NCBI GenBank assembly: GCA_023228865.1
Contig: JALOAH010000004.1
Location: forward strand, 1-64,000
Origin: Porticoccaceae bacterium
Lineage (GTDB): Bacteria; Pseudomonadota; Gammaproteobacteria; Pseudomonadales; Porticoccaceae
Length of the DNA: 64,000 nt
Direction: 5' to 3'
Shown: positions 36,035 through 45,470 of the stretch, piece after piece
How the letters are laid out: each line of letters starts with the position of its first letter
Position numbering within the stretch: the first letter of the stretch is position 1
Notes under the pieces: model-generated
The model's input: only the letters and a program-made list of their open reading frames with translations
Told to the model about the DNA's origin: nothing
The model's database searches: none
Program-made: the position numbers and the translations under genes

Positions 36035-37909
36035 TTAGCGGCGGGAGATCTCAGCTGCTGCTTCGAGGGCGTCGATATAGGCAATAAACTCTCGCACCGC
36101 GTGCTGTTGTACCAGGGATTGGCGCAAGGCGGATTTCTCGCTGGCGGAGAGTTTTTCGCTAGAGCCCGCGCTGATTCCGGTGAGACCGTAGACAACCATA
36201 TCGCCACTGGCGGTTTCGACACTACCGTATACGGGAAGGCTTGTGCTCGACGGGTAGGCAAAAACAGCTTCAACCACTTCTTTGCCACTGGCGGCGTCAA
36301 AGCGGGTGACATCGCTGGCGGTTTCCAGCTTCAATTCCTCAGCCGCCGCCAGGGTTGCCAGGGCTTCACCGGTGCTGATTCTGCCGATAATGTCAGCCGC
36401 GGCGCGGCGAGCTTTTTGCCGCGCCTTTTCTGCAGTGAGGGTTTCGACAATACCAGCCTCAACCGAAGCCAGAGGCGCTTTGTGAGCCGGAATAAACTCT
36501 TTCAGTTTTACTACGCCATAGTGCTGCTCGCCCAGCTCAACAACCTCGCTGGGATAACCGTGGTTAACAACATCTTCGCTGAATGCCGCCTTAACGATTT
36601 GTGGGTGGGCGGCTATACCTTCACCACCACTTGCCGAAAAGGGCTGAGACACCTTGACACTCAATCCCAGGGATTCAGCAGCTGGCACCAGGGAATCGGC
36701 GCTGTAGGTTTGATCTTTGAGTTTTTCCACATAGGTAGCGAGTTTTTCAGCGGCTTGCTCGGCACGTAACAACTGCTCGATACGGTCGCGCTCCTCGGCA
36801 AAGACCAGGGATTCTGCTTCCGACTTCGCCAAAACCTTGATGAGATGAATGCCGCTTTCGGTCACCACTGGTTGAGAAACTTCACCAACCGCCACGGTTT
36901 CCAGGGCTGAAGCAAAGCCTTCAGGAAGACTGTCGACGGTGAATGATCCGAGACTGCCGCCGCTTTGAGCACTGCCAAAATCCGCGCTGTAAGCCTGAGC
37001 CAGTTCGGCAAAGTCTTCACCGGCAGCCAGTTTCTGCTGAACCTCTGCAAGGGTTGCCTTTGCCCCATCGCCATCATTTTCAATAAGAATGTGGGCAAGG
37101 TTCCAACTAGAACCCGATTCTTCGGCGCTATTTTGCAACGCATCAAAGCGGGCGCGCAGGGCGTCTTCGTCAATTTCAACAAATGGCTCCACCGCCGCTG
37201 GCGTCAGCTCCAGATATTCGACAACCACCTTGTCAGGCTCGAGAAAGCTGTCGCCGCGGGTTTCATAGTAGTTTTCCACTTCCTCCGCAGAAATATTGAT
37301 ATCGTCTTGAAAGCTGGCCAGAGGCAGTGTCAGGTAGTCAAAGGAGCGCGCCTGAAGGACAAGGCGGCTGAACAGGGCGGCCTGGGGGGCTGTCACTATG
37401 GCGCTTGCCTGCAACCCCGCTGACAACTGGTTGGCAAGCAACTCCTTTTTCACCTCAGCCCTGTACTCCAGAGGCGTAAAACCAAGTCTCGATAGTTGAT
37501 ATTCATACTGATTTTTATCGAAACGGCCATTGTTTTGAAAAGCCTGGTTTTGAACAATGATTTCGTTGAAAGTTTTGTCGGACGCGGTCATGCCAAAGGA
37601 TGTGGCGGCCTGGACAATCAGTTTGTCCCTGATCAATTGCTTGATGACAGGATCCCGCAGGCGTTCGTCATCTAGCATGGCGGGGTCAATACCACTGAAC
37701 TGGTTGAGAATTTTCTGGCGCTGCAGCTCGATACCGCGAAGAACTTCAAGCTCGGTGATAGCTTCGTCGTTGACTGTGACCACCTTGTCGACGGAGGTGC
37801 CAGACACGAACAGGGACTCAACACCAAAGAACGCAAATGGAATAATAAGAATAACGACAAGAATAGTGGCGGTTACGCCTCTCAGTTTATCTCGAAAATC
37901 TTGTAACAT
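36035..37909 (-). CDS. ppiD: Periplasmic peptidyl-prolyl isomerase D (folding chaperone)
   Basis: A 624-residue inner-membrane-anchored chaperone. An N-terminal cytoplasmic stretch is followed by one membrane helix (about 15-35, ATILVVILIIPFAFFGV), then a SurA_N-like chaperone domain and a parvulin domain (about 260-360, NLAHILIEND, SGGSLGSF, SGIHLIKVL). It works with the Sec translocon on emerging outer-membrane and periplasmic proteins. Located downstream of hupB and lon, as in E. coli. Confidence 0.95.
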   Translation of the reverse strand: MLQDFRDKLRGVTATILVVILIIPFAFFGVESLFVSGTSVDKVVTVNDEAITELEVLRGIELQRQKILNQFSGIDPAMLDDERLRDPVIKQLIRDKLIVQAATSFGMTASDKTFNEIIVQNQAFQNNGRFDKNQYEYQLSRLGFTPLEYRAEVKKELLANQLSAGLQASAIVTAPQAALFSRLVLQARSFDYLTLPLASFQDDINISAEEVENYYETRGDSFLEPDKVVVEYLELTPAAVEPFVEIDEDALRARFDALQNSAEESGSSWNLAHILIENDGDGAKATLAEVQQKLAAGEDFAELAQAYSADFGSAQSGGSLGSFTVDSLPEGFASALETVAVGEVSQPVVTESGIHLIKVLAKSEAESLVFAEERDRIEQLLRAEQAAEKLATYVEKLKDQTYSADSLVPAAESLGLSVKVSQPFSASGGEGIAAHPQIVKAAFSEDVVNHGYPSEVVELGEQHYGVVKLKEFIPAHKAPLASVEAGIVETLTAEKARQKARRAAADIIGRISTGEALATLAAAEELKLETASDVTRFDAASGKEVVEAVFAYPSSTSLPVYGSVETASGDMVVYGLTGISAGSSEKLSASEKSALRQSLVQQHAVREFIAYIDALEAAAEISRR

Positions 37910-37978
37910 GGATTTGCCTTGTGGGTGGGTCTCTCAGCGCCTGTTCTGATGCCTGAGGTTTGTTGAGGGCGGAACGAC

Positions 37979-38003
37979 AAAAAAAGGCGCACCGAAATGC
38001 GCC
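37979..38003 (-). terminator. Rho-independent terminator after hupB
   Basis: On the minus strand the stem GGCGCA / TGCGCC with a 6-base loop is followed by seven Ts. Confidence 0.85.
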
Positions 38004-38029
38004 CCCTGAAGAATACGAACAACAGCTGT

Positions 38030-38302
38030 TTAGTTAACAGCATCCTTGAGGGATTTACCCGCCTTAAAGCCGGGAACATTGGCGGCAGCAATCTGGATTT
38101 CCTTGCCAGTCTGAGGATTTCTTCCTGCGCGGGCGGGACGATGCTTAACGGAAAAAGTACCGAAACCGACCAAAGAAACCTGATCACCTTTTTTCAATGC
38201 GCCGGTGATTGCTTCCAGGACTGAATCCAGAGCCTTGCCTGCTGAGGCCTTGGAAATATCCGCGCCATCAGCAATGGCATCGATCAACTCTGATTTATTC
38301 AC
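38030..38302 (-). CDS. hupB: DNA-binding protein HU (beta type)
   Basis: A 90-residue nucleoid protein. Family pattern: [29 protein letters not shown], and the RNPQTGKEI arm with its intercalating proline. The start codon is GTG with AAGGGG 7 bases upstream. It lies between lon and ppiD as in most gammaproteobacteria, with its own promoter just downstream of lon and a strong terminator. Confidence 0.98.
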   Translation of the reverse strand: MNKSELIDAIADGADISKASAGKALDSVLEAITGALKKGDQVSLVGFGTFSVKHRPARAGRNPQTGKEIQIAAANVPGFKAGKSLKDAVN

Positions 38303-38394
38303 ACTTATACCCCTTGTTGTTTGATTGAGGCTAGACCTTCACGTCTTCACCGTTTATAACAGAGTGCCGCCAGGTGGCGACACGACAAAGCGAC

Positions 38395-38424
38395 TTTATA
38401 CCAACCCCTGTACGGGCTGGTCAA
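38395..38424 (-). promoter_or_regulatory. Promoter of hupB
   Basis: TTGACC (38419-38424), 18-base spacer, TATAAA (38395-38400), each one mismatch from consensus. It lies just after the lon stop, about 95 bases before the hupB GTG. Confidence 0.65.
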
Positions 38425-38437
38425 GTAGACTCCGCAT

Positions 38438-40861
38438 TTAATGCGCATTTATTCTGTTTTCGCTGCTGTCATCACCCATATTGGTGGTGGCTACGGATTT
38501 TTCGTAGTCATCGTCACTGAGGGGTTCCGGCATAAATTCGAGGGCGATCTGGAGAACCTCGTCAATCCATTTGACGGGGCGAATGTCGAGATCGGCCTTG
38601 ATGTTTTCGGGAATTTCTTTCAAATCGCGCTCGTTGCCCTGGGGAATGATCACTGTTTTGATGCCGCCGCGATGGGCTGCCAGCAGCTTTTCCTTGAGAC
38701 CGCCAATTCTCAACACCTGGCCTCTCAGGGTGATTTCACCGGTCATGGCCACATCAGCTCTTACGGGGACGCCACTGAGCACGGAAACAAAGGCTGTGCA
38801 CATGGCAATACCGGCGCTGGGACCATCCTTGGGTGTTGCACCCTCAGGAACATGGATATGAAGGTCGTATTTGCTGTGGCAGCTTTTGGCGATGCCCAGC
38901 TGCTGGGAGCGGCTTCTCACCACAGTCCGGGCTGCCTGAATGGATTCCTGCATCACTTTTTCGAGCAGCCCGGTGCGGAAAATTTCGCCCTTGCCTGGCA
39001 CTGCCGCCGCTTCGATAGTCAGCAGTTCACCGCCCACGGAAGTCCAGGCAAGACCGGTAACCTGGCCAACCTGGTTGTCCTCTTCGGCGCGACCAAAGTC
39101 GAACTTCCTGACGCCGAGGAGATTTTCAAGATTGTCGGAGTTTACTTCATAGGTATTCGAACTGTTCTCCTTGACCTTAATAGTGAGCACCTTGCGGCAG
39201 ATTTTGGCAATTTCACGCTCGAGACCACGGACACCGGCTTCTCTGGTGTAATAGCGAATAATATCGCGCATAACTTCTTCGGCGACAGCAATTTCCGCCT
39301 CTTTGAGGCCATTGGCCTTAATCTGCTTGGGCAGCAGATACTTCATGGCAATATTGATTTTTTCCGCTTCCGTATAGCCAGGAATACGAATTACTTCCAT
39401 ACGATCCCGGAGGGGGCCTGGAATATTCAGGGAGTTGGCGGTACAGATAAACAGCACCTCCGACAAATCGTAATCCACTTCGAGGTAGTGGTCGTTAAAG
39501 GCATGGTTCTGTTCGGGATCCAATACCTCAAGCAAAGCCGATGCAGGGTCACCGCGGTGATCCATGCCAATTTTGTCAATTTCATCGAGCAGGAACAGCG
39601 GGTTTTTAACGCCCACCTTGGACATTTTTTGCACCAGCTTGCCGGGCAGCGAGCCGATATAGGTGCGGCGATGGCCGCGAATTTCTGCTTCGTCGCGCAC
39701 CCCGCCCAGGGACATGCGGACAAATTTGCGCCCGGTCGCTCTGGCGATGGACTCACCCAACGAGGTTTTACCCACACCGGGAGGTCCAACCAGACACAGC
39801 ACGGGACCCTTGAGTTTTTTTACCCGCTTTTGAACGGCAAGAAACTCCAGAATTCGCTCTTTGACCTCTTCGAGGCCGTAGTGATCCTCATTGAGAACCT
39901 CTTCAGCCAGGGCGATATCGTGGCGCACTTTGGAGCGCTTTTTCCAGGGAACATTGAGCATCCAGTCGACATAACCGCGTAATACCGAGGCTTCCGCTGA
40001 CATGGGCGACATCATTTTCAGTTTGTTGATTTCAGCCAGTGCCTTGTCTTCAGCGGCCTTGGTCATTCCCGCTTCCTTGACGCGGTTTTCAAGCTGTTCA
40101 ATTTCGTTGACGCCATCTTCACTTTCGCCAAGTTCCTTTTGAATGGCTTTCATCTGTTCGTTGAGATAATACTCGCGCTGGCTTTTTTCCATCTGCTTTT
40201 TGACGCGACCGCGAATACGCTTGTCGATCTGAAAAACTTCGATTTCAGAATCCATAAAGCCCATGATCATATCGATGCGCGCCTGTACGCTGGCGGCCTC
40301 AAGAACTTTTTGTTTCTGTTCCAGAGCGATGGTCATATGCGTAGCAATGGTATCGGTGAGGCGGCTGATTTCATCGATGCCGGCCAGAGTGGTAACCACT
40401 TCCGAGGGAATTTTTTTGCTGAGATTGACGTATTGCTCAAACTGGGACATTAGCGAGCGCATCAGGGCGTCCGCCTCAGACAGGGGCACCAGTTGATCGT
40501 CAATATAATCGAAGGTGGCTTCGAGATAACCGGGGTCTTTATCAATGGCTTTGACACGAACCCGCTCACTGCCTTCCACCAGAACCTTGACCGTGCCATC
40601 CGGCAGTTTCAGCATCTGGAGAATGTTGGCCAGGGTGCCGACACTGTAAACGCCATCGGCGTCGGGATCATCCTCTGTCGCGTTGCGCTGGGCCACCAGG
40701 ATGATTTGTTTGTGTTCTGCCATCGACTCCTCAAGGGCGAGAATAGATTTTTCACGCCCCACAAACAGCGGCACAACCATATGTGGAAACACAACCACAT
40801 CCCGCAGGGGCAACAGGGGAAGTTGCGTCAAATTTTTCTCTTGATAGGTTTCTTGTCCCAT
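38438..40861 (-). CDS. lon: Lon ATP-dependent protease
   Basis: An 807-residue soluble AAA+ protease that degrades misfolded and regulatory proteins. N-terminal substrate domain to about residue 200; helical linker; Walker A GPPGVGKT at 359-366; catalytic Ser682 in DGPSAG and Lys723, close to E. coli Ser679/Lys722. ATG 40861 (MGQETYQ) was chosen for the GAGG 5 bases upstream; the longest frame adds 14 residues. A sigma-32-like promoter lies about 95 bases upstream. Confidence 0.98.
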   Translation of the reverse strand: MGQETYQEKNLTQLPLLPLRDVVVFPHMVVPLFVGREKSILALEESMAEHKQIILVAQRNATEDDPDADGVYSVGTLANILQMLKLPDGTVKVLVEGSERVRVKAIDKDPGYLEATFDYIDDQLVPLSEADALMRSLMSQFEQYVNLSKKIPSEVVTTLAGIDEISRLTDTIATHMTIALEQKQKVLEAASVQARIDMIMGFMDSEIEVFQIDKRIRGRVKKQMEKSQREYYLNEQMKAIQKELGESEDGVNEIEQLENRVKEAGMTKAAEDKALAEINKLKMMSPMSAEASVLRGYVDWMLNVPWKKRSKVRHDIALAEEVLNEDHYGLEEVKERILEFLAVQKRVKKLKGPVLCLVGPPGVGKTSLGESIARATGRKFVRMSLGGVRDEAEIRGHRRTYIGSLPGKLVQKMSKVGVKNPLFLLDEIDKIGMDHRGDPASALLEVLDPEQNHAFNDHYLEVDYDLSEVLFICTANSLNIPGPLRDRMEVIRIPGYTEAEKINIAMKYLLPKQIKANGLKEAEIAVAEEVMRDIIRYYTREAGVRGLEREIAKICRKVLTIKVKENSSNTYEVNSDNLENLLGVRKFDFGRAEEDNQVGQVTGLAWTSVGGELLTIEAAAVPGKGEIFRTGLLEKVMQESIQAARTVVRSRSQQLGIAKSCHSKYDLHIHVPEGATPKDGPSAGIAMCTAFVSVLSGVPVRADVAMTGEITLRGQVLRIGGLKEKLLAAHRGGIKTVIIPQGNERDLKEIPENIKADLDIRPVKWIDEVLQIALEFMPEPLSDDDYEKSVATTNMGDDSSENRINAH

Positions 40862-40954
40862 AGTGACCTCGATTAATTTCTCCACACAGGAAAGCAACAA
40901 CATCTAAAGCGACAACAAAGAGAGTGCCAACAAATATTGTGCCATTTGCCTGTG

Positions 40955-40982
40955 ATATGGGGGCATGCCACAGGATAACAAG
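40955..40982 (-). promoter_or_regulatory. Sigma-32 (heat-shock) promoter of lon
   Basis: CTTGTTA (40976-40982), 13-base spacer, CCCCATAT (40955-40962). The RpoH consensus is CTTGAAA, 13-14 bases, CCCCATNT, so the -10 is perfect and the -35 has two mismatches. lon is a known RpoH target. Confidence 0.8.
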
Positions 40983-41244
40983 GCATAGGCAGAAAATAGC
41001 ACGGAAAGTGCCAAAAAGGACATAACCACGTCATATATTAAGAAAACTCTGATTAATACCGTTTCTGCCCAGACGGGAATCTATAATCGATTGATTTTCT
41101 GGACTCGAGCCTGTACGGGAGCGGCGAAAGCAGATTAGTCACAGCGTCCTTAATCAGACAGTAAAGAGACGAAAAGATGGCGCAGATTGCCCGGTAACAG
41201 GCTGAGATTGGCATTTGTCCGACCCTAAAAGGTTAGCCCGAAAT
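40983..41244. other. lon-clpX intergenic region
   Basis: About 260 bases between the lon heat-shock promoter and the clpX terminator. No gene, repeat or RNA was recognised. Confidence 0.5.
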
Positions 41245-41280
41245 AAAAAAAACCGGTACTTTTCAGAACCGGTTTTTTTA
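41245..41280 (-). terminator. Rho-independent terminator after clpX
   Basis: AAAAACCGGT / ACCGGTTTTT stem with a 10-base loop and T-runs on both strands, directly after the clpX stop. Confidence 0.9.
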
Positions 41281-41294
41281 TGCACACAACGCTG

Positions 41295-42578
41295 TCAGTC
41301 GTCGCTGCTGGCTACAGCTTTGGCCTTGTCGTTACCCTCGTAAACCACAAGGGGTTCAGACTCACCGCGAATCACTGCGGCGTCAACCACAACCTTGGCG
41401 ACGTTGGGCTGGGACGGTATGTCGTACATAATGTCGAGAAGGACATTTTCCAGAATCGAACGCAAACCCCGCGCCCCGGTCTTGCGCTCCAGAGCCTTGG
41501 CGGCAATGGCGTCGAGGGCATCGCGGCGAATATCGAGTTCGACATCTTCCATTTCAAAAAGCGCCGAATACTGCTTGACCAGGGAGTTCTTCGGTTCCAC
41601 CAGAATATTCACCAAGGCGGCGACATCAAGCTCCTCAAGGGTGGCGATAACGGGCAAGCGGCCAACAAATTCGGGAATCAAGCCATAGCGAACCAGATCT
41701 TCCGGCTCAACGCCGGTGAGGGTTTCACCGATATTGACACGCTTCTCTTTGCTTTTCACTTCCGCGCCAAAACCAATACCGCCCTTTTCGGAGCGATCTC
41801 TGATGACTTTTTCCAGGCCGGAAAAGGCGCCGCCACAGATAAAGAGAATATTGGAAGTGTCGACCTGCAAAAACTCCTGCTGGGGATGCTTGCGTCCCCC
41901 CTGGGGTGGAACGGATGCCACAGTGCCTTCGATCAGTTTGAGCAGTGCTTGCTGGACACCTTCCCCGGAGACATCCCGAGTAATCGATGGATTGTCAGAC
42001 TTGCGGGAAATTTTGTCGATCTCATCAATGTAGACAATGCCTCGCTGAGCCTTCTCAACGTCGTAATCGCATTTTTGCAGCAACTTTTGAATGATGTTTT
42101 CAACATCTTCACCCACATAACCGGCTTCGGTGAGGGTGGTGGCGTCAGCGATGGTGAAGGGAACATCGAGAAGCCTTGCCAGGGTTTCGGCAAGCAGGGT
42201 TTTGCCGCTGCCCGTGGGGCCAATCAGCAAAATGTTGCTTTTGCCCAGCTCCACATCACTTTTCGCAGACGCGCCCTGAAGCCGCTTGTAATGGTTGTAG
42301 ACTGCAACGGAAAGAACTTTTTTCGCTCTTTTCTGGCCGATAACATACTGATCGAGGATATTTTTGATTTCTTCCGGTGTCGGCAGTTTGTCACCGCCTT
42401 TTCCGCTGGCATCATCCTGGATTTCTTCTGAAATAATGTCATTGCAAAGATCGACACACTCGTCGCAGATGAACACAGAGGGGCCAGCTATCAGTTTGCG
42501 TACTTCGTGCTGGCTCTTGCCGCAAAAAGAGCAATAAAGCAACTTGCCATTATCGTCGGATTTACTTTGTCCGCTCAT
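41295..42578 (-). CDS. clpX: ClpX ATP-binding subunit of ClpXP
   Basis: A 427-residue AAA+ unfoldase that feeds ClpP. The N-terminal zinc-binding domain has Cys16, Cys19, Cys38 and Cys41. Walker A GPTGSGKT, Walker [10 protein letters not shown] and sensor motifs are intact. The tripeptide that docks ClpP lies in the IGFGAEVKS region (IGF). It follows clpP after about 80 bases and ends at a strong terminator. Confidence 0.98.
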   Translation of the reverse strand: MSGQSKSDDNGKLLYCSFCGKSQHEVRKLIAGPSVFICDECVDLCNDIISEEIQDDASGKGGDKLPTPEEIKNILDQYVIGQKRAKKVLSVAVYNHYKRLQGASAKSDVELGKSNILLIGPTGSGKTLLAETLARLLDVPFTIADATTLTEAGYVGEDVENIIQKLLQKCDYDVEKAQRGIVYIDEIDKISRKSDNPSITRDVSGEGVQQALLKLIEGTVASVPPQGGRKHPQQEFLQVDTSNILFICGGAFSGLEKVIRDRSEKGGIGFGAEVKSKEKRVNIGETLTGVEPEDLVRYGLIPEFVGRLPVIATLEELDVAALVNILVEPKNSLVKQYSALFEMEDVELDIRRDALDAIAAKALERKTGARGLRSILENVLLDIMYDIPSQPNVAKVVVDAAVIRGESEPLVVYEGNDKAKAVASSDD

Positions 42579-42657
42579 TGCTTCGCCTCAGAAAAAACCA
42601 TATAAAACATACCGTTAAAAATATTGCTGTGATTCACCGGAACCAGACTACCTCACT

Positions 42658-43272
42658 TTAAGGGCGCTTGTCCAGAACGTGGTCAACCAGCCCGTACTCC
42701 TTTGACGTTTCCGCGTCCATAAAGTTGTCGCGTTCAGTATCGAGAGCAATCCTGTCGAGAGTCTGACCGGTGTGGTGAGCCATCAGCCGGTTGAGACGAT
42801 CGCGGATTTTAAGAATTTCCTGCGCCTGAATATGGATATCTGACGCCTGACCCTGGGCGCCGCCGCTGGGTTGGTGGATCATCACCCGTGCGTTGGGCAA
42901 GCAGTAACGTTTATCGGCAGCCCCCGCAGCGAGCAAAAATGCACCCATGCTGGCGGCCTGACCGATGCACATGGTGCTGACGTCGGGCTTGATAAACTGC
43001 ATGGTGTCATAGATTGACAACCCCGCGGTGACAGAGCCGCCGGGCGAGTTGATATAGAGGTGAATGTCCTTGTCAGGATTTTCAGACTCCAGGAACAACA
43101 ACTGGGCAACCACAAGGTTGGCCATATAATCTTCGACAGGCCCCACAAGGAAAATAATCCGTTCCTTGAGAAGGCGTGAATAGATGTCGAAAGCGCGCTC
43201 ACCCCTGGCTGTCTGTTCAACAACCATAGGCACAAGACCGCCCGCATTCTGAATATCCAGCACCGAACTCAT
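42658..43272 (-). CDS. clpP: ClpP protease subunit
   Basis: A 204-residue serine peptidase with catalytic Ser108 (GQAASMG), His133 (MIHQPSGG) and a later Asp (about 182). The longest frame begins at 43317, but GGAG is 8 bases before the ATG at 43272 (MSSVLDIQ), which gives a normal-length protein; ATG 43278 is too close to the site. Between tig and clpX in the usual operon. Confidence 0.97.
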   Translation of the reverse strand: MSSVLDIQNAGGLVPMVVEQTARGERAFDIYSRLLKERIIFLVGPVEDYMANLVVAQLLFLESENPDKDIHLYINSPGGSVTAGLSIYDTMQFIKPDVSTMCIGQAASMGAFLLAAGAADKRYCLPNARVMIHQPSGGAQGQASDIHIQAQEILKIRDRLNRLMAHHTGQTLDRIALDTERDNFMDAETSKEYGLVDHVLDKRP

Positions 43273-43379
43273 TGGCATAACTCCATATCTGGCTTTTGGA
43301 AAAAACTCTGCAGGCATTGTAACGGGGAAAGGTGATAAGGCAAGTACGAGCGCACCTGCCTTTCACAAAAGAGGGCTAT

Positions 43380-44729
43380 TTAGCTGTCAGCGCTAGGGAC
43401 AGATTCAGCATCAGTTTCAGATTGTATGGGCTGATCCGGCTGAACCGCTTCTTCATAGCTGCAGCTTTCATCGGAGACCTTGGCGCTGGCAAGAATGTGA
43501 TCAACCACCTGATCTTCAAGAACTGCAGACTGAATATTGTTCAGCAGTTGTTCGTTGCTGTAATAGTAGTTGATAACTTCCTGGGGCTCTTCGTAGGTTG
43601 AGGCAATCTCTTCGATTTGCAACTTGACCCTGTCACCATCGGTGCGAATTTCTGCAGACTCAATGATTTTCGCCACAATCAACCCCAGGGCGACCCGCTT
43701 TTCTGCCTCTTCGGCAAAAAGGTCGTCGGGAAGCAGGGATTCGTCAAAGTTATGGCCGCCGCCAAACTGGCTCAGCATTTGGCGACGCAGCGCCTGAATC
43801 TCGCCCTTCAGGAGAGCTTTGGGCACGTCCACAGAATGGAGTTTGCGCAGCTCATTCATAAGACGGGTTTTGATTTTGTTTTTTACCGCATTGCGAAGCT
43901 CCCGCTCCATATTGTTGCGCACTTCTTCGCGGAATTTTTCCAGGCCACCGTCTTTAACGCCAAATTTGGCAAAAAAGTCCTCATTGAGTTCCGGCAGCTT
44001 TTTCTCTTTGACTTCATTGACTTTGATATCAAATTCAACGGCGGCGCCCTTCAGATCTTCATTGTGGTAATCCTCGGGAAAGCTCAGGCTGACGGTTTTG
44101 CTGTCACCGGCGCTCATGCCAACGATGGCATCTTCAAAGCCGGGAATCATTTGCCCGGAACCGAGCACCAGATTGGATCCTTCCGCTTTGCCGCCGGCAA
44201 ACTCTTCACCATCCTTGCGACCGAGATAATCAATATTGACCTGATCGTCCAGCTGTGCCGCACGCCCGGCAGATTCCCAGGTTGCATGCTGGTTGCAAAG
44301 AACATCGATCATCTTGTCAACGTCTGCCTCGGAGACTTCCGCCACAGGCCGGGAGATGGAAATAGCATCAAAAGCCTGGAGCTGAATGTCCGGATAAACT
44401 TCAAAAACGGCAACAAATTCAAGATCCTGGCCGGGATTGTCAGTGAGGGATTCGATATTTGGCTGCCCCGCCGGACGGACATTTTCTTTTTGAATGGCGT
44501 CGGCAAAACTGCGACTGATGACGTCGCCAATCACTTCCTGACGGACACCTTTGCCAAAGCGCTGGCGAAGTACTCTCATCGGCACCTTGCCCTTGCGGAA
44601 GCCGTCGAGACGGACAGTGGCAGCAGCTCTTACAAGCCTGTCGTTTACTTCGTTATCGACCTGCTCCGCGGGCACGCCAACGGTCATGCGGCGTTCTAGG
44701 TCGGAAACTGTCTCAATGGAAACCTGCAT
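43380..44729 (-). CDS. tig: Trigger factor
   Basis: A 449-residue ribosome-bound chaperone and prolyl isomerase. The ribosome-docking loop region is at about 40-50 (GFRKGKVP, the trigger-factor signature). An FKBP-type domain is at about 150-245 (DQVNIDYLGRKDG, GSGQMIPGFEDAIVGM, FPEDYHNEDLKG). A helical arm domain follows. SD GAGG before the ATG. tRNA-Leu lies 60 bases upstream on the same strand, as in Pseudomonas. Confidence 0.98.
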   Translation of the reverse strand: MQVSIETVSDLERRMTVGVPAEQVDNEVNDRLVRAAATVRLDGFRKGKVPMRVLRQRFGKGVRQEVIGDVISRSFADAIQKENVRPAGQPNIESLTDNPGQDLEFVAVFEVYPDIQLQAFDAISISRPVAEVSEADVDKMIDVLCNQHATWESAGRAAQLDDQVNIDYLGRKDGEEFAGGKAEGSNLVLGSGQMIPGFEDAIVGMSAGDSKTVSLSFPEDYHNEDLKGAAVEFDIKVNEVKEKKLPELNEDFFAKFGVKDGGLEKFREEVRNNMERELRNAVKNKIKTRLMNELRKLHSVDVPKALLKGEIQALRRQMLSQFGGGHNFDESLLPDDLFAEEAEKRVALGLIVAKIIESAEIRTDGDRVKLQIEEIASTYEEPQEVINYYYSNEQLLNNIQSAVLEDQVVDHILASAKVSDESCSYEEAVQPDQPIQSETDAESVPSADS

Positions 44730-44789
44730 GGTTTTTCCTCGCCATTACTCTTCAATAAAGAAAATAGGTGTATGTCACAAACATTAATA

Positions 44790-44874
44790 TGGTGCGAAAG
44801 GAGAGACTCGAACTCTCACGGGTTACCCCACTGGAACCTAAATCCAGCGCGTCTACCAGTTCCGCCACTTTCGC
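44790..44874 (-). tRNA. tRNA-Leu (TAG)
   Basis: An 85-base class II tRNA with long variable arm and encoded CCA. The acceptor GCGAAAG pairs with CTTTCGC. The anticodon loop TTTAGGT carries TAG inside the CTGGA/TCCAG stem. T-arm GAGTTCGAGTCTC. No terminator is visible before tig, so read-through into tig is possible. Confidence 0.97.
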
Positions 44875-44904
44875 ATTTTCGGTCTCAACCGAAGAAGGGG
44901 GGCG

Positions 44905-44933
44905 ATTTTGCCATAGGGGCGTCTTATCGGCAA
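44905..44933 (-). promoter_or_regulatory. Candidate promoter of tRNA-Leu/tig
   Basis: TTGCCG (44928-44933), 17-base spacer, CAAAAT (44905-44910), then the GC-rich CGCCCCCC. Both hexamers match in four positions; the discriminator resembles those of the other tRNA promoters here. Confidence 0.45.
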
Positions 44934-45249
44934 CTCATTGGTGGAGATAATCTAACCAAATAACTGGCAATGGCGGGACCGATTTGGTCAGTTTGGCTAT
45001 CCTCACCCATTTGTGGGTTTCCTGCCCTCAGCCCTACAGCGAGATAGCCGGATTCTTTTGAATCCTCGCCCGCGGGCTTGAAGGCCAACTAAAACCCAAC
45101 CAATGCGTGTTTTTTAGCCTTATGAGTCCTCCCATTTTGGTAGATTCCGCGCTAAAAGGTTGTTGCGCTGGTGATGCCTGCCGCGTTTTTTTACTCTGAC
45201 CCCAACGGCAACCCCAACGGCACTGACTTAGCGCCAAAGCCAGGTTTTT
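44934..45249. other. Intergenic, low-information sequence
   Basis: No gene recognised. A short hairpin GGATTC/GAATCC lies near 45050, and ACTCTGACCCCAA near 45194 recurs at 45347. The only long frame is a translation of the adjacent repeat. Confidence 0.5.
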
Positions 45250-45328
45250 CGTCATTCTCGCGCAGGCGGGAATCTGGTTTTTTTCAGGGTGTCGAGACTC
45301 TTGGATTCCCGCCTGCGCTGGAATGACG
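45250..45328. repeat. REP/MITE-like inverted repeat
   Basis: The left arm (45250-45276) and right arm (45302-45328) are near-perfect complements centred on GCAGGCGGGAATC / GATTCCCGCCTGC, ending in CGTCATTC and GAATGACG. In translation this gives the well-known spurious peptide pattern VIPAQAGIQ and PACARMT, a signature of dispersed bacterial repeats in many proteobacteria. It probably spreads by a transposase supplied in trans. Confidence 0.8.
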
Positions 45329-45333
45329 GCGTA

Positions 45334-45350
45334 AGTAAGTGCCACTTACT
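45334..45350. repeat. Short perfect inverted repeat flanking the REP-like element
   Basis: AGTAAGTG, C, CACTTACT is a perfect 8-bp inverted repeat, followed at once by CTGACCCC. It may be the edge of a mobile element remnant. Confidence 0.5.
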
Positions 45351-45470
45351 CTGACCCCAAATTCGGCTACACCACCAATGCTCGCTAAGACTCAAACGCC
45401 CTTCTTCATCCAACGCCGTCGTTGTGGCGCGCTGCCGGAGGATAATCCCGGATCTGAAAAAAGGTGCTGT

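Noticed and set aside
38441..39982. A 513-codon plus-strand frame opposite lon
   Set aside because: It lies wholly antisense to the well-conserved lon gene and has no recognisable domain. It is a by-product of codon bias, like the long frames opposite rpsA, gyrA, scpA and tig.
43318..43360. Possible sigma-32 promoter before clpP (CTTGCCT ... CCCCGTTA)
   Set aside because: The spacer is only 10 bases and the -10 is imperfect, so it falls outside the usual RpoH pattern.
45034..45345. A 103-codon minus-strand frame
   Set aside because: Its translation is the repeat-derived VIPAQAGIQ/PACARMT pattern and it spans the inverted repeat. No ribosome site was seen; not a gene.
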